DNA of 64,000 bases from Noviherbaspirillum aridicola (lineage in GTDB: Bacteria; Pseudomonadota; Gammaproteobacteria; Burkholderiales; Burkholderiaceae_D): the NCBI RefSeq assembly GCF_019656455.1, contig NZ_BPMK01000011.1, positions 62,001 through 126,000 of the forward strand, given 5' to 3'. Shown in pieces: positions 1 through 9,555 of the stretch. The position numbers and the translations under genes were made by a program. The notes beneath the pieces were generated by a model. The model was not told the DNA's origin and ran no database searches. It saw only the letters and a list, made by a program, of their open reading frames with translations. How positions within the stretch are numbered: the first letter of the stretch is position 1; each line of letters starts with the position of its first letter.

Positions 1-367
1 TGACTTCAAGTGGAACAATTACCTCAGTCGCTATCACACGCGCCATACCGACCTGATGGATCTGCTGGCGCTGTACACGGGACGCGCCAATGCTCCGCTG
101 GACGATCTCGCGAAGTTGTGCGGCTTTCCGGGCAAGCTCGGCGTCGACGGGTCGCAGGTCTGGACGCTGTACCAGGAAGGCCGGCTGGAGGAGATCCGCA
201 ACTATTGCGAAACCGACGTGGTGAACACATATCTGGTCTATTGCCGCTATCAGCTCATGCGCGGCACATTCACGCGGGAAGCGTACGACCGTGAGGTCGA
301 ACTGGTAAGATCCGCTCTCGGCGCGCTCGCGGCGCCGCACTGGAAGGAGTATCTGGCCGCATGGTAG
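1..367 (+). CDS. Predicted 3'-5' exonuclease, PolB exonuclease-like (C-terminal fragment)
   Basis: The reading frame is open from the window edge (first complete codon at position 2) to the TAG at 365-367, so only the last 121 residues are present. The residues W-N-N-Y near the edge and the late motif C-E-T-D-V-V-N-T-Y, followed by an aromatic-rich helix, match the family annotated as predicted 3'-5' exonuclease related to the exonuclease domain of PolB (DEDD superfamily). The aspartate of C-E-T-D would be the last acidic metal ligand. The start and the first two catalytic acids lie outside the window. Such a gene next to rlmD is common in Burkholderiales, from memory. The substrate is not known. 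An intrinsic terminator follows directly. Confidence 0.7.
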   Translation, partial: DFKWNNYLSRYHTRHTDLMDLLALYTGRANAPLDDLAKLCGFPGKLGVDGSQVWTLYQEGRLEEIRNYCETDVVNTYLVYCRYQLMRGTFTREAYDREVELVRSALGALAAPHWKEYLAAW

Positions 368-396
368 GCTGAAAGCTCGCCGGATCTCGCATGACA

Positions 397-425
397 ACGG
401 GCCCTTGCTGGCCCGTCATTTTTTT
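397..425 (+). terminator. Intrinsic terminator after the exonuclease gene
   Basis: A perfect 7-bp stem (ACGGGCC at 397-403, GGCCCGT at 410-416) with a 6-nt loop is followed by CA and a run of seven T. The alternative TTG start of rlmD at 405 lies inside the loop, which argues against that start. Confidence 0.8.
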
Positions 426-437
426 CAATTCTTCTCT

Positions 438-1787
438 ATGCAGCAGAACACCATCGTTATCGAATCCCTGGACATGGAAGGCCGAGGGGTAGGCCACCTC
501 GTCAACGAGGACGGCAGTTCCGGCAAGGTCATCTTCGTCGAGGGAGCCCTGCCCGGCGAGCGCGTGAGCTTCCAGTCCTTCCGCAGGAAGCCGAAATGGG
601 AAGCCGCGACGCTCACCGAACTGCATAACGAATCCTCTCTCAGGGTCCGTCCGAAGTGCGTCCATTTCGGCGTGTGCGGCGGCTGCGCGATGCAGCATCT
701 CGAACCGGGCGCCCAGGTGGCGATCAAGCAGCGTGTGCTCGAGGATAACCTGTGGCATATCGGCAAGGTGCGCGCCGAGCGCATGCTGCGCCCGGTCTAC
801 GGCCCCACCTGGGGCTACCGCTACCGCGCTCGGCTTTCGGTGCGCAACGTGCCGAAGAAGGGGGGTGTGCTGGTCGGTTTCCACGAGCGCAAGTCTTCGT
901 ACATTGCCGACATGAAGACCTGCGAGATCCTGCCGCCGCATGTATCGGCGATGCTGGTGCCGCTGCGCGGGCTGGTCGCGTCGCTGTCCATCTTCGACCA
1001 GATGCCGCAGATCGAACTGGCGGTCGGCGAACAGGTGACGGCTCTGGTCATGCGCAACATGGCGCCATTGACGGCTGACGACGAGCAGAAACTGCGCGCG
1101 TTCGCCGACACCTGGAAGATCCAGTGGTGGTTGCAGCCCAAGGGACCGGACACGGTGTATCCGTTCTATCCGGCGGAGCAGAAACTTGAGTACGTGCTGC
1201 CGGAGTTCGGCGTGCGCATGCCCTTCAAGCCGACCGACTTCACCCAGGTCAACCACCAGATCAATCGTGTCCTGGTGTCCCGCGCACTGCGTTTGCTCGA
1301 GGTGCAGCCGGGGGATCGCGTGGCCGACCTGTTCTGCGGTCTGGGCAATTTCACGCTCCCGCTGGCCACGCAGGCGCGCGAGGTCGTGGGCATCGAAGGG
1401 AGTACCGCGCTGAACAGCCGCGCCATGGAAAACGCCAAGGCCAACGGACTGGACACCAGGACGGCCTTCCATTGCCGCAATCTGTTCGAAGCAAGCGTCG
1501 AGGATTTCATTGCCCTGGGCAAGTTCGACCGCATGCTGATCGATCCGCCCAGGGAAGGCGCTATCGCCGTGTGCCAGGCCATCGTCGGCATGGGAGAGCA
1601 ATTCCCTGAGCTGCGGCCGAAGCGCATCGTCTATGTGTCCTGCAGTCCCTCGACGCTTGCCCGCGATGCGGGTTACCTGGTCCACCAGGGCGGCTATGTG
1701 CTGTCGCAGGCCGGCGTCGTCAACATGTTTCCGCATACGGCCCACGTCGAATCGATTGCGGTCTTCGACCTGCCCTCCAGGCAATAA
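438..1787 (+). CDS. rlmD: 23S rRNA (uracil(1939)-C(5))-methyltransferase RlmD
   Basis: A 449-residue protein of the TrmA/RlmD family, which transfers a methyl group from SAM to U1939 of 23S rRNA. Visible features: an N-terminal TRAM-like beta domain (about 1-60); a 4Fe-4S cluster motif C74-x5-C80-x2-C83 with a fourth cysteine in K-T-C-E near residue 163; SAM motif [10 protein letters not shown] near residue 300; and the catalytic loop V-Y-V-S-C-S-P-S with the nucleophilic cysteine at about 402. I chose the ATG at 438. A longer frame from TTG at 405 would begin inside the terminator of the preceding gene. Length matches E. coli RlmD (433). A bidirectional terminator closes the gene. Confidence 0.93.
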   Translation: MQQNTIVIESLDMEGRGVGHLVNEDGSSGKVIFVEGALPGERVSFQSFRRKPKWEAATLTELHNESSLRVRPKCVHFGVCGGCAMQHLEPGAQVAIKQRVLEDNLWHIGKVRAERMLRPVYGPTWGYRYRARLSVRNVPKKGGVLVGFHERKSSYIADMKTCEILPPHVSAMLVPLRGLVASLSIFDQMPQIELAVGEQVTALVMRNMAPLTADDEQKLRAFADTWKIQWWLQPKGPDTVYPFYPAEQKLEYVLPEFGVRMPFKPTDFTQVNHQINRVLVSRALRLLEVQPGDRVADLFCGLGNFTLPLATQAREVVGIEGSTALNSRAMENAKANGLDTRTAFHCRNLFEASVEDFIALGKFDRMLIDPPREGAIAVCQAIVGMGEQFPELRPKRIVYVSCSPSTLARDAGYLVHQGGYVLSQAGVVNMFPHTAHVESIAVFDLPSRQ

Positions 1788-1815
1788 AAAAGCCGGCCAT
1801 GCGGCCGGCTTTGCT
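1786..1815. terminator. Bidirectional terminator shared by rlmD and the convergent membrane protein gene
   Basis: The 8-bp stem AGCCGGCC (1791-1798) / GGCCGGCT (1803-1810) is flanked by A-runs on the left and T residues on the right. It can serve rlmD on the plus strand and the convergent gene ending at 1830 on the minus strand. Confidence 0.8.
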
Positions 1816-1829
1816 GGGGGCGAGGGCGT

Positions 1830-2522
1830 TCAGTCGCGGTCGCCGCCGAAAATGCCGAGCAGCGCCAGCAGATTGCTGAAGATGTTGTAGACGTCGAGGT
1901 AGATCGCCAGCGTGGCGGTGATGTAGTTCGTTTCCCCTCCGTTGAGCACCTGCTGCACGTCATACAGGATATAGGCGGAGAAGATGGCAATCGCGATCAC
2001 CGAGATCGCGAGTTGCAACGCGGGCAACTGCAGGAAGATGTTCGCCACCAGGGCGACAAGCAGGACCAGCACACCGGCGAACAGCCATTTGCCAAGGCCA
2101 GAGAAGTCTCGCTTGGAGACGGTGGCGATGGTTGCCATCACGGCGAAGATCGCGGCAGTGCCGCCAAAGGCGGTCATGATCAGGCTTGCACCGTTGGAAA
2201 AACCGAGGATATGGCCGATCAGCCGTGACAGCATCAGGCCCATGAAGAATGTAAAGCCGAGCAGCACGGCGACGCCGAGGCCCGAATGCTTGGTTTTCTC
2301 GATGGCAAAGAAGAAGCCGAATGCGATTGCCAGGAAGGCGATCAGACCGATTCCCGGGCTGCCGCTGAAGAAGCTGAAGTTGAACTGCACGCCGATCCAT
2401 GCACCGAGCACGGTGGGCAGCATCGACAGAGCCAGCAGCCAGTAGGTATTGCGCAGGACGCGGTTGCGCACCACCAGCGCGTCGCTGCGGTTTGCATAAG
2501 TGTGTTGTAGTTCCTGATTCAT
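1830..2522 (-). CDS. Bax inhibitor-1/YccA family membrane protein
   Basis: A 230-residue, very hydrophobic protein with about seven transmembrane segments, typical of the BI-1/YccA/YbhL family. Recognisable family stretches are the late I-L-Y-D-V-Q-Q and Y-L-D-V-Y-N-I-F motifs near the C-terminus, which carry the conserved aspartates that tune the channel/leak activity known for the family. E. coli YccA modulates FtsH. HflK and HflC, also in this window, bind FtsH, but that functional link is only inference. I start at the ATG whose complement is at 2520-2522, because a good GGAGG ribosome-binding site precedes it. The open frame continues 20 residues upstream without family-like sequence. 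The gene is monocistronic and convergent with rlmD. Confidence 0.88.
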   Translation of the reverse strand: MNQELQHTYANRSDALVVRNRVLRNTYWLLALSMLPTVLGAWIGVQFNFSFFSGSPGIGLIAFLAIAFGFFFAIEKTKHSGLGVAVLLGFTFFMGLMLSRLIGHILGFSNGASLIMTAFGGTAAIFAVMATIATVSKRDFSGLGKWLFAGVLVLLVALVANIFLQLPALQLAISVIAIAIFSAYILYDVQQVLNGGETNYITATLAIYLDVYNIFSNLLALLGIFGGDRD

Positions 2523-2646
2523 ATGTCCTCCGTTTATCCACGGCATGGCCGCGTTCCAAAAGCATAACACGTACGATACCACCTACGATGAGCCTGCAGC
2601 AGGGAAGTTCGACGAGGCGCAGGCGGAGACGGGGGCGCATGCCAAA

Positions 2647-2675
2647 TTCCGGCTGCTTTGCTTTCCTGTTATAAT
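2647..2675 (+). promoter_or_regulatory. Extended -10 promoter for ndk
   Basis: TGT followed by a perfect TATAAT (2670-2675) makes an extended -10 box. The -35 region at 2647-2652 (TTCCGG) is poor, as often seen with extended -10 promoters. The 5' leader to the ndk start would be about 57 nt. Confidence 0.65.
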
Positions 2676-2738
2676 GGAAGGTTAGTTCAGTCCTGGATTA
2701 TCAACCTTAACCCCTTCTTTTTATTGGAGTTTTTACAG

Positions 2739-3164
2739 ATGGCAATCGAACGCACCCTGTCGATCATCAAGCCCGACGCCGTGGCAAAGAACGTGATCGG
2801 CCAGATCTACACCCGCTTCGAAAACGCAGGCCTGAAGATCGTCGCCGCGCGCATGGCGCAACTGTCGCGCGCTGAAGCCGAAGGTTTCTACGCCGTGCAT
2901 CGCGAGCGTCCCTTCTTCAAGGACCTGGTCGATTTCATGGTCTCCGGCCCGGTGATGATCCAGGTGCTCGAAGGCGAAAGCGCAATCGCGAAGAACCGCG
3001 AACTGATGGGCGCCACCGACCCGAAGAAGGCCGAGAAGGGCACCATCCGCGCCGACTTCGCCGACTCCATCGACGCCAACGCCGTGCACGGTTCCGACGC
3101 ACCGGAAACCGCGCAAGTCGAGATCGCCTATTTCTTCCCGGCGCTCAACGTCTATTCCCGCTAA
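2739..3164 (+). CDS. ndk: Nucleoside diphosphate kinase
   Basis: A 141-residue cytoplasmic enzyme that transfers the gamma-phosphate from ATP to other NDPs through a phosphohistidine. It begins with the family hallmark [12 protein letters not shown] and contains the active-site motif N-A-V-H-G-S-D with the catalytic His at position 117. Length is the usual 141-143. The ATG at 2739 is preceded by TTGGAG with good spacing; the longer frame from 2658 has no family sequence and starts upstream of the -10 box. ndk-rlmN-pilF is a familiar order in betaproteobacteria. A strong hairpin lies between ndk and rlmN. Confidence 0.97.
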   Translation: MAIERTLSIIKPDAVAKNVIGQIYTRFENAGLKIVAARMAQLSRAEAEGFYAVHRERPFFKDLVDFMVSGPVMIQVLEGESAIAKNRELMGATDPKKAEKGTIRADFADSIDANAVHGSDAPETAQVEIAYFFPALNVYSR

Positions 3165-3172
3165 TGCAAGTC

Positions 3173-3203
3173 CCGTCGGAGCGGCTCCGCGCCGCTCCGA
3201 CGG
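3173..3203 (+). promoter_or_regulatory. Strong 12-bp hairpin between ndk and rlmN
   Basis: CCGTCGGAGCGG (3173-3184) pairs perfectly with CCGCTCCGACGG (3192-3203) around a 7-nt loop. No real T-run follows, so it is more likely a partial terminator, an mRNA 3'-end stabiliser for abundant ndk message, or a processing site than a full intrinsic terminator. Confidence 0.55.
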
Positions 3204-3221
3204 CAGTTTGAGAGAAATATC

Positions 3222-4391
3222 ATGACGCAACTCACCAACCTGCTGGATTTCGATCCCGCGCAACTTGCCGCCTTCTGCGCCGGGTTGGGTGAGAAACCGT
3301 TCCGCGCCAAGCAGTTGCAGCGCTGGATACATCAGTTCGGTGTCGGCGATTTCGATGCCATGACCGACCTGGCGAAATCCCTGCGTGACAAGCTCAAGAC
3401 GAGCGCGACGGTCGTTGCGCCCGCTGTCATCAGCGATCACACCTCGGCCGACGGCACCCGTAAATGGCTGCTGGATGTCGGCCAGGGCAACGCTGTCGAG
3501 ACCGTCTTCATTCCCGAGGAAAACCGGGGCACGCTGTGCGTGTCGACCCAGGCGGGATGCGCGGTGAACTGCCGCTTCTGCTCCACCGGCAAGCAGGGAT
3601 TCAGCCGCAATCTGACGGTTGGCGAGATCATCGGCCAGCTCTGGATGGCGGAGTTCGCCCTGCGCCGCAGCAAGGGCGTCGAGCCTGGTCCCAAGGGCGA
3701 GCGCCAGATCACCAATGTCGTGATGATGGGCATGGGCGAGCCGCTGCTCAATTTCGAGCCCACCGTCACCGCGCTCAGGCTCATGCTCGACGACAATGCA
3801 TACGGTCTGTCCCGCAGGCGCGTGACCGTTTCCACGAGCGGCGTGGTGCCGATGATGGACAAGCTCGCACAGGAATGTCCTGTCGCCCTGGCGGTTTCGC
3901 TGCACGCGTCGAACGACCCCTTGCGCGACGGCCTGGTGCCGCTCAATCGCAAGTATCCGCTGGCCGAGTTGATGGCGGCCTGCGTGCGCTACCTGGACCA
4001 CGCGCCGCGTGATTTCATCACCTTCGAATACTGCATGCTCGATGGCGTCAACGACAGCGACGAGCATGCGCGCGAACTGGTGGCGCTGGTGCGGCAGGGC
4101 AGTCAGCCGGTGCCGTGCAAGTTCAACCTGATTCCCTTCAACCCTTTCCCCGAGTCGGGCCTGAAGCGCTCGAACAATGCGCGCATCAAGGCGTTCGCCC
4201 AGATTCTGATGGACGCCGGCATCGTGACCACGGTGCGCAAGACGCGCGGTGACGATATCGATGCTGCCTGCGGACAGCTGGCGGGCGAGGTGCAGGACAG
4301 GACCCGGGTGCAGGAGCGTATGCAGAAAATGGTCGAATATCAGAAGAAATTCGGGCCGGGATTCGGCCGTATCGTCGAGGTGCGCAAGTGA
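3222..4391 (+). CDS. rlmN: Dual-specificity RNA methyltransferase RlmN
   Basis: A 389-residue radical SAM enzyme that makes m2A2503 in 23S rRNA and m2A37 in some tRNAs. The radical-SAM cluster motif is C113-x3-C117-x2-C120 (C-A-V-N-C-R-F-C). The two cysteines of the ping-pong mechanism are visible as C106 (T-L-C-V-S-T-Q) and C350 (I-D-A-A-C-G-Q-L). The glycine-rich SAM motif M-G-M-G-E-P-L-L-N follows in the middle. Length fits E. coli RlmN (384). The stop overlaps the GTG start of the next gene by 4 bp, so pilF is translationally coupled. Confidence 0.96.
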   Translation: MTQLTNLLDFDPAQLAAFCAGLGEKPFRAKQLQRWIHQFGVGDFDAMTDLAKSLRDKLKTSATVVAPAVISDHTSADGTRKWLLDVGQGNAVETVFIPEENRGTLCVSTQAGCAVNCRFCSTGKQGFSRNLTVGEIIGQLWMAEFALRRSKGVEPGPKGERQITNVVMMGMGEPLLNFEPTVTALRLMLDDNAYGLSRRRVTVSTSGVVPMMDKLAQECPVALAVSLHASNDPLRDGLVPLNRKYPLAELMAACVRYLDHAPRDFITFEYCMLDGVNDSDEHARELVALVRQGSQPVPCKFNLIPFNPFPESGLKRSNNARIKAFAQILMDAGIVTTVRKTRGDDIDAACGQLAGEVQDRTRVQERMQKMVEYQKKFGPGFGRIVEVRK

Positions 4392-5182
4392 GGCTGGCGG
4401 TTCGGCCCAGGCTTCTTGCCGCGACGCTGCTGGCCGCATTGCTGGCGGCGGGATGCGGCGCGCCGGGCGAGCGCGCCGGCGACCTGCCTACCGCGTCCGA
4501 TCAGACCGACAGTCAGCGTCGTGCCCAGCTTCGACTCCAGCTGGCCATCAGCTACTATGAGCAGCGACAGATGGCGACGGCGCTCGACGAGATCAAGCAG
4601 GCGCTGACGGCGTATCCGAACTTTGCCGAAGCGCACAGCATGCGCGGGCTGATCTACATGGACATGGGCGAGAACCGGCTCGCGGAAGAAAGCTTCCAGC
4701 AGGCGCTCCGGCTTTCGCCGGCTTCGCCGGATTTCAACAACAACTACGGCTGGTTCCTGTGCCAGAACGGCAGGGAGCGCGAATCCCTGTCCTACTTCGA
4801 GACTGCGCTCAAGAGCCGCGCCTACCAGTCGCCGGCCAAGGCGCTGAACAACGCCGGCACATGCAGTCTGCGTCTGAAGGAAACGAAAGCGGCGGAGCAG
4901 TATTTTACGCGCGCGTTCCAGGCCGATCCGGGCAACCCGACTACCAACTTCAACCTGGCGAAAATCCATTACAACCAGGGCGACTATGAGCGGGCGAAGT
5001 TTTACGTCGGCCGCGTCATGAAGGCTGAAGTCATGAGCGCCGATGTGCTGTGGCTGGCGATCCGGATCGAGCGCAAGCGCGGCGACCGGACGGCGGAACA
5101 AAGCCTCGTCACGCAGTTGCGGCGCCGCCATGGATCGTCCGCAGAGTTCGCCGCATACCAGAGAGGTGCGTTCGATGAATGA
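4388..5182 (+). CDS. pilF: Type IV pilus biogenesis lipoprotein PilF/PilW (TPR protein)
   Basis: A 264-residue protein with a lipoprotein signal: a positively charged start, hydrophobic helix, and lipobox L-A-A-G-C with C23 as the lipidated residue. The mature part is built from about five tetratricopeptide repeats (roughly residues 45-220). PilF/PilW acts at the outer membrane in assembly and stability of the PilQ secretin for type IV pili. It starts at GTG 4388, overlapping the rlmN stop, and its own stop lies inside the start of rodZ (8-bp overlap). The rlmN-pilF-rodZ-ispG order is conserved in proteobacteria and supports the assignment. Confidence 0.9.
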   Translation: MRLAVRPRLLAATLLAALLAAGCGAPGERAGDLPTASDQTDSQRRAQLRLQLAISYYEQRQMATALDEIKQALTAYPNFAEAHSMRGLIYMDMGENRLAEESFQQALRLSPASPDFNNNYGWFLCQNGRERESLSYFETALKSRAYQSPAKALNNAGTCSLRLKETKAAEQYFTRAFQADPGNPTTNFNLAKIHYNQGDYERAKFYVGRVMKAEVMSADVLWLAIRIERKRGDRTAEQSLVTQLRRRHGSSAEFAAYQRGAFDE

Positions 5183-6221
5183 GCAGGATAGCGGCGATCA
5201 CATGCGGCCGGATGATAACCTCGCTTCGCAGCCCGCCATGTCGGCCGGCGCGCAGCTTGCGGCCGCGCGCGAAGCCCGCGGCTGGTCCATCGAGGACGTC
5301 GCGGCACAGCTCAATCTCGCACCTCGCCAGGTTTACGCGATCGAGACCGACAACCATGCTGCACTGCCGGGTCTGCCGATTACGCGCGGTTTCATCCGCG
5401 CCTATGCGAAGCTGCTGAAGATCGACGCCGCGCCGCTGCTGGCGACGCTGGGTGGGCAGGCCAGCGCGCCGATGGAGCCGAGCGCCACGCGCAAGGTCGT
5501 GTCCGCGCCTTTCGCCGAGTCGCGCCTGCCGTCACTTGGCGCGCGCAAGCGCTCGCCGCTGCCCGTGGTTGCCGTCGTGGCCGTGCTCGTGCTGGGTGCA
5601 GCCGGCTACTGGGTACTGCAGAACCGCGACCTTTTGCCCGCGATCCCTGGCGTCACATCGTCGCCGGCTGCAAGCGAACGGGCGCCCCAGTCGTCGGCCG
5701 AAACACCGGCTGCCGGGACCCCTGCGGCGCCCGCCGAAGGTGCGCCGGCGGCAGCGCCTGCCGAGCCGGCAGCGACGGCGGCGCCTGTGGCGCCAGTTGA
5801 GCCGTCCGCAAATCCCGCTGCGGATGCTCCGGCCGGCAATGCGCCCGCGCCAGCCACGTCGCCCGCATCCGCCGCTCCCGCATCAACGCCATCGGCCGGC
5901 GCCGCAAGCGTTCCGGCATCGGGGCAGCCGGCGTTGCCCGTGCCTGCACCGTCGGCCTCCGTTACCTCCGCGTCCGATGCGTCGGCCGACGTACTGCAAC
6001 TCACCGCGCGCGAAGAGACCTGGGTCGAAGTGCGGCGCGTCAGCGGCAACGCTATCGTGCTGTCGCGGCTGCTGAAGCCCGGTGAGTCGCAGACCGTGCC
6101 GGTCGGCGAACCGCTGTCGGTGGTGATCGGAAACGCCGGAGGCGTCGACCTGACATTGCGCGGCTCGCCGGTGGCGCTCAAGGGCGGTACCGGTAATGTT
6201 TCGAAAATCACGGTTAAATGA
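5175..6221 (+). CDS. rodZ: Cytoskeleton protein RodZ-like (helix-turn-helix membrane protein)
   Basis: A 348-residue bitopic membrane protein. Residues about 25-90 form a Cro/CI-type helix-turn-helix ([14 protein letters not shown]). A basic stretch and one transmembrane helix (about 129-148) follow, then a periplasmic linker of some 100 residues rich in Ala and Pro, and a C-terminal DUF4115 beta domain (about 275-348, with the E-T-W-V-E-V-R motif). RodZ couples MreB filaments to the wall synthesis machinery in E. coli. The ATG at 5175 lies inside the pilF end. The stop TGA overlaps the ispG ATG at 6218. The linker is compositionally biased, so its length may vary between strains. Confidence 0.88.
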   Translation: MNEQDSGDHMRPDDNLASQPAMSAGAQLAAAREARGWSIEDVAAQLNLAPRQVYAIETDNHAALPGLPITRGFIRAYAKLLKIDAAPLLATLGGQASAPMEPSATRKVVSAPFAESRLPSLGARKRSPLPVVAVVAVLVLGAAGYWVLQNRDLLPAIPGVTSSPAASERAPQSSAETPAAGTPAAPAEGAPAAAPAEPAATAAPVAPVEPSANPAADAPAGNAPAPATSPASAAPASTPSAGAASVPASGQPALPVPAPSASVTSASDASADVLQLTAREETWVEVRRVSGNAIVLSRLLKPGESQTVPVGEPLSVVIGNAGGVDLTLRGSPVALKGGTGNVSKITVK

Positions 6222-7492
6222 GATTGAACATGGCAACTGACGCGCCGATTCCCTCCGGACCTCAGGCAAGACGCCTGACACGAGGCGTCACCATCCGCTA
6301 CGGAACCAGGGAAGTCCTGGTCGGCGGCGGTGCGCCGGTGGTGGTCCAGTCCATGACCAACACCGACACGGCCGACGCCATCGCCACCGCGATCCAGGTG
6401 AAGGATCTCGCGCGCGCCGGCTCGGAGATGGTGCGCATCACGGTGAACAACCCCGAGGCGGCGCAGGCGGTGATCGCCATCCGCGAGCAGCTCGACAGGA
6501 TGGGCATCGATGTGCCGCTGGTCGGGGATTTTCACTACAACGGCCACAAGCTGCTCACCGAGTATCCGGACTGCGCGCAGGCGCTGTCGAAGTATCGTAT
6601 CAATCCGGGCAACGTCGGGCAGGGCGCCAAGCGCGACACCCAGTTCGCACAGATGATCGAAGTCGCCTGCCGCTACGACAAGCCGGTGCGCATCGGCGTC
6701 AACTGGGGCAGCCTGGATCAGTCCCTGCTGGCCCGTATCATGGATGAAAACGCGGCCCGCGCGGAGCCCTGGAGTGCCCAGGCCGTGATGTACGAAGCGC
6801 TGGTGACGTCCGCGATCGAGAACGCGCGGCGCGCCGAGGAACTCGGCCTGGCCGGCGACCGCATCATCCTCTCGTGCAAGGTATCGGGCGTGCAGGACCT
6901 GATCGCGGTGTACCGCGAGCTGGCACGCCGCTGCGATTACCCGCTGCATCTCGGACTGACCGAAGCGGGCATGGGCAGCAAGGGCATCGTGGCGTCGACT
7001 GCCGCATTGTCGGTGCTGCTGCAGGAAGGCATCGGCGACACCATCCGCATCTCGCTCACACCCGAACCCGGCGGCGACCGCACCCGGGAAGTCGTGGTGG
7101 GGCAGGAAATCCTGCAGACGATGGGACTGCGCAAGTTCACGCCGATGGTGATCGCTTGCCCGGGCTGCGGCCGCACCACTTCCACGGTGTTCCAGGAACT
7201 GGCGGACCGCATCCAGACTTACCTGCGCGAACAGATGCCTGTCTGGAAGCAGCAGTATCCCGGCGTCGAGAACATGAACGTCGCGGTCATGGGCTGCATC
7301 GTCAACGGCCCGGGCGAGTCCAAGCACGCCAATATCGGCATCAGCCTGCCGGGCACCGGCGAATCGCCGGCGGCGCCGGTATTCGTCGACGGCGAGAAGA
7401 AGATGACACTGCGCGGCGAACGCATCGCCGAAGAGTTCCAGGAGATCGTCCTGGACTATGTGAAGAGTCGTTATGGAAAGGCGGCCGCCTGA
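6218..7492 (+). CDS. ispG: 4-hydroxy-3-methylbut-2-en-1-yl diphosphate synthase IspG (GcpE)
   Basis: A 424-residue cytoplasmic iron-sulfur enzyme of the MEP isoprenoid pathway that reductively opens MEcPP to HMBPP. The start contains the family pattern R-x-V-x-I-R-Y-G and [11 protein letters not shown]. The 4Fe-4S ligands appear late as A-C-P-G-C-G-R-T and [10 protein letters not shown], the family signature. Two starts are possible: ATG 6218, which overlaps the rodZ stop as ATGA, and ATG 6230 four codons later. I keep 6218 because of the coupling. The length is typical of the longer proteobacterial form. Confidence 0.96.
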   Translation: MRLNMATDAPIPSGPQARRLTRGVTIRYGTREVLVGGGAPVVVQSMTNTDTADAIATAIQVKDLARAGSEMVRITVNNPEAAQAVIAIREQLDRMGIDVPLVGDFHYNGHKLLTEYPDCAQALSKYRINPGNVGQGAKRDTQFAQMIEVACRYDKPVRIGVNWGSLDQSLLARIMDENAARAEPWSAQAVMYEALVTSAIENARRAEELGLAGDRIILSCKVSGVQDLIAVYRELARRCDYPLHLGLTEAGMGSKGIVASTAALSVLLQEGIGDTIRISLTPEPGGDRTREVVVGQEILQTMGLRKFTPMVIACPGCGRTTSTVFQELADRIQTYLREQMPVWKQQYPGVENMNVAVMGCIVNGPGESKHANIGISLPGTGESPAAPVFVDGEKKMTLRGERIAEEFQEIVLDYVKSRYGKAAA

Positions 7493-7522
7493 TAAGGCCG
7501 CATCAAAGGTTTCAACAACAGA

Positions 7523-8869
7523 ATGTCCGAAAACAAGAAGACTGAGAAAATCGTCGGCGTGAAAGGGATGAACGACATCCTGCCGGCGGATGCGCCCCTA
7601 TGGGAGCTGTTCGAGAATACGGTGCAGTCGGTTCTCAAGAGCTATGGCTTTCAGCAGATCCGCACGCCGATCGTGGAGCCGACCGCGCTGTTCGCGCGCG
7701 GGCTCGGTGCGGTCACCGACATCGTCGAAAAGGAAATGTATTCCTTCGTCGACTCGATGAACGGAGACCAGTTGACACTGCGCCCGGAAAGCACCGCCGG
7801 CGTGGTCCGTGCCGCGCTCGAGCACAACCTGACTTACGACGGCCCCAAGCGCCTCTGGTATGCCGGCCCGATGTTCCGGCATGAGCGTCCGCAGCGCGGC
7901 CGCTACCGGCAGTTCCACCAGGTCGGCGCGGAAGCGCTCGGCTTTGCCGGCCCCGACATCGATGCAGAGCTGATCATGCTGTGCCAGCGGCTGTGGGACG
8001 ATCTCGGCCTGCAGGGCATCCGCCTCGAACTCAACTCCATCGGCAACGCGGAAGAGCGCAACCGGCACCGGGCGGACCTGGTCGCCTATTTCGAGCAGCA
8101 CAAGGATATCCTCGATGCGGACGCCCAGCGTCGCCTGCATTCGAATCCGCTGCGCATCCTCGATACCAAGAACCCGGCGATGCAAGACATGGTCAACGCG
8201 GCGCCGAAGCTGCTCGACTATCTCGGCGAAGAGTCGCGCACCCATTTCGAGGGTGTGCAAAAGATCCTGCGCCACAACAACATCCCGTTCACGATCAATA
8301 CCCGTCTCGTGCGCGGTATGGACTACTACAACCGCACGGTGTTCGAGTGGGTGACGGATCAGCTCGGCTCGCAGGGCACGGTCTGCGGCGGAGGCCGGTA
8401 TGACCCGCTGATCGAGATGTTCGGCGGCAAACCCACGCCTGCATGCGGATTCGCCATCGGCGTCGAGCGCCTGCTCGAACTGCTCAAGGCCAACGGCGAG
8501 CAATATGCACCCAACCAGTGCGACGTCTACGTCGTTCACCAGGGCGAAGCCGCGCAACTGCAGGCATTCGTCGTGGCCGAGCGGCTGCGCGACGCGGGGC
8601 TCGATGTGATACTGCACTGCGCCACGGCGGCCGGCGCCGGCAGCTTCAAGTCGCAAATGAAGCGTGCCGATGCGAGCGGTGCAGGTTACGCGGTCATCAT
8701 CGGCGAGGACGAAGTCGCGGCCGGCGTCGCCTCGGTCAAGACGCTGCGCGCACAGGAAGGCGAGGGCGGCCAGCAGAGCGTGCCGCTCGAATCGGTCGCC
8801 GATTACGTGGTCGGCCAGATCACCTGCGGCGACGGCTGCGACGACCCTTCGCACCACCATCATCATTAA
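7523..8869 (+). CDS. hisS: Histidine--tRNA ligase
   Basis: A 448-residue class II aminoacyl-tRNA synthetase that charges tRNA-His. Visible: the N-terminal V-K-G-M-N-D-I-L-P motif; class II motif 2 [14 protein letters not shown]; the histidine-A loop [14 protein letters not shown]; motif 3 with G-F-A-I-G-V-E-R; and a C-terminal anticodon-binding domain. The protein is about 20 residues longer than E. coli HisRS. It ends in a Cys/Asp-rich stretch followed by five consecutive histidines directly before TAA, an odd natural metal-binding-like tail. It lies 30 bp after ispG in an apparent operon. Confidence 0.97.
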   Translation: MSENKKTEKIVGVKGMNDILPADAPLWELFENTVQSVLKSYGFQQIRTPIVEPTALFARGLGAVTDIVEKEMYSFVDSMNGDQLTLRPESTAGVVRAALEHNLTYDGPKRLWYAGPMFRHERPQRGRYRQFHQVGAEALGFAGPDIDAELIMLCQRLWDDLGLQGIRLELNSIGNAEERNRHRADLVAYFEQHKDILDADAQRRLHSNPLRILDTKNPAMQDMVNAAPKLLDYLGEESRTHFEGVQKILRHNNIPFTINTRLVRGMDYYNRTVFEWVTDQLGSQGTVCGGGRYDPLIEMFGGKPTPACGFAIGVERLLELLKANGEQYAPNQCDVYVVHQGEAAQLQAFVVAERLRDAGLDVILHCATAAGAGSFKSQMKRADASGAGYAVIIGEDEVAAGVASVKTLRAQEGEGGQQSVPLESVADYVVGQITCGDGCDDPSHHHHH

Positions 8870-8887
8870 TCGACTGACGATCTCCCC

Positions 8888-9532
8888 ATGGCATACGATC
8901 TCGAAGAACAGGAACAGCTCGCCACGCTCAAGGCGTGGTGGAACAAGTACGGCGATCTCGTCACCTGGCTGCTGATCGCCGCGCTGGCCGGTTATGCGGC
9001 CTGGAGCGGCTGGAACTACTACCAGCGCAACCAGGCCACCCAGGCAGCCCTGCTGTACGACGAGCTGCAGAAAGCCGTCAGCGCGAAGGACAACGCGCGG
9101 GTACTGCGTGCGGCGGGCGACATGCAGAACAAGTTCGGGCGCACCGCCTATGCGCAGATGGCAGCGCTGGCAGCCGCGAAGACGGCATGGGAGTCCAAGG
9201 ATGCGGCCGCCGCCAAGGCGCAGCTGCAGTGGGTGATCGACAACGGTCGGGACGCCGAGTACAAGGCGCTCGCACGCATCCGGCTGGCCGGCGTGCTGCT
9301 CGACGAGAAGGCGCATGACGACGCGCTGAAGGTGCTCGCAGCCGACATGCCGCCTTCGTTCGCCGCCGCGGCGGCGGACCGCAAGGGCGATATCCTGGCT
9401 GCGCAGAACAAGCTTGAGGATGCGCGCGCGGCGTGGAAGCTCGCACTGGACAAGACCGATGAGAAGAACCCGGCGCGCCAGCTGATTCAGCTGAAGCTGG
9501 ATGCGGTCGGCGGCGCCCCGAAGGCAGCCTGA
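8888..9532 (+). CDS. yfgM: YfgM family periplasmic TPR protein (ancillary SecYEG translocon subunit)
   Basis: A 214-residue protein with the family start MAYDLEEQEQLATLKAWW, one N-terminal transmembrane helix (about residues 24-43) and a periplasmic TPR-like helical domain. In E. coli YfgM associates with the SecYEG translocon and the chaperone PpiD. Its position between hisS and bamB is strongly conserved and supports the call. It follows hisS by 18 bp and precedes bamB by 23 bp, so co-transcription is likely. No catalytic motif is expected. Confidence 0.88.
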   Translation: MAYDLEEQEQLATLKAWWNKYGDLVTWLLIAALAGYAAWSGWNYYQRNQATQAALLYDELQKAVSAKDNARVLRAAGDMQNKFGRTAYAQMAALAAAKTAWESKDAAAAKAQLQWVIDNGRDAEYKALARIRLAGVLLDEKAHDDALKVLAADMPPSFAAAAADRKGDILAAQNKLEDARAAWKLALDKTDEKNPARQLIQLKLDAVGGAPKAA

Positions 9533-9555
9533 AAATAATAAAAGGGAGGTATTGA

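Noticed and set aside
405-437. TTG start for rlmD at 405
   Set aside because: It lies within the loop of an intrinsic terminator, and the 11 added residues are not family-like.
270-1784. Long minus-strand open frame opposite rlmD (504 codons)
   Set aside because: It mirrors rlmD in a GC-rich genome, has no recognisable domain and is rich in His/Arg/Gln as expected for an antisense shadow.
2733-4439. 568-codon minus-strand frame opposite ndk and rlmN
   Set aside because: It crosses two well-supported genes, has no family motif and has shadow-type composition.
8855-8869. Penta-His codons in hisS as vector contamination
   Set aside because: The flanking sequence runs normally into yfgM 18 bp later with conserved gene order, so it is chromosomal.
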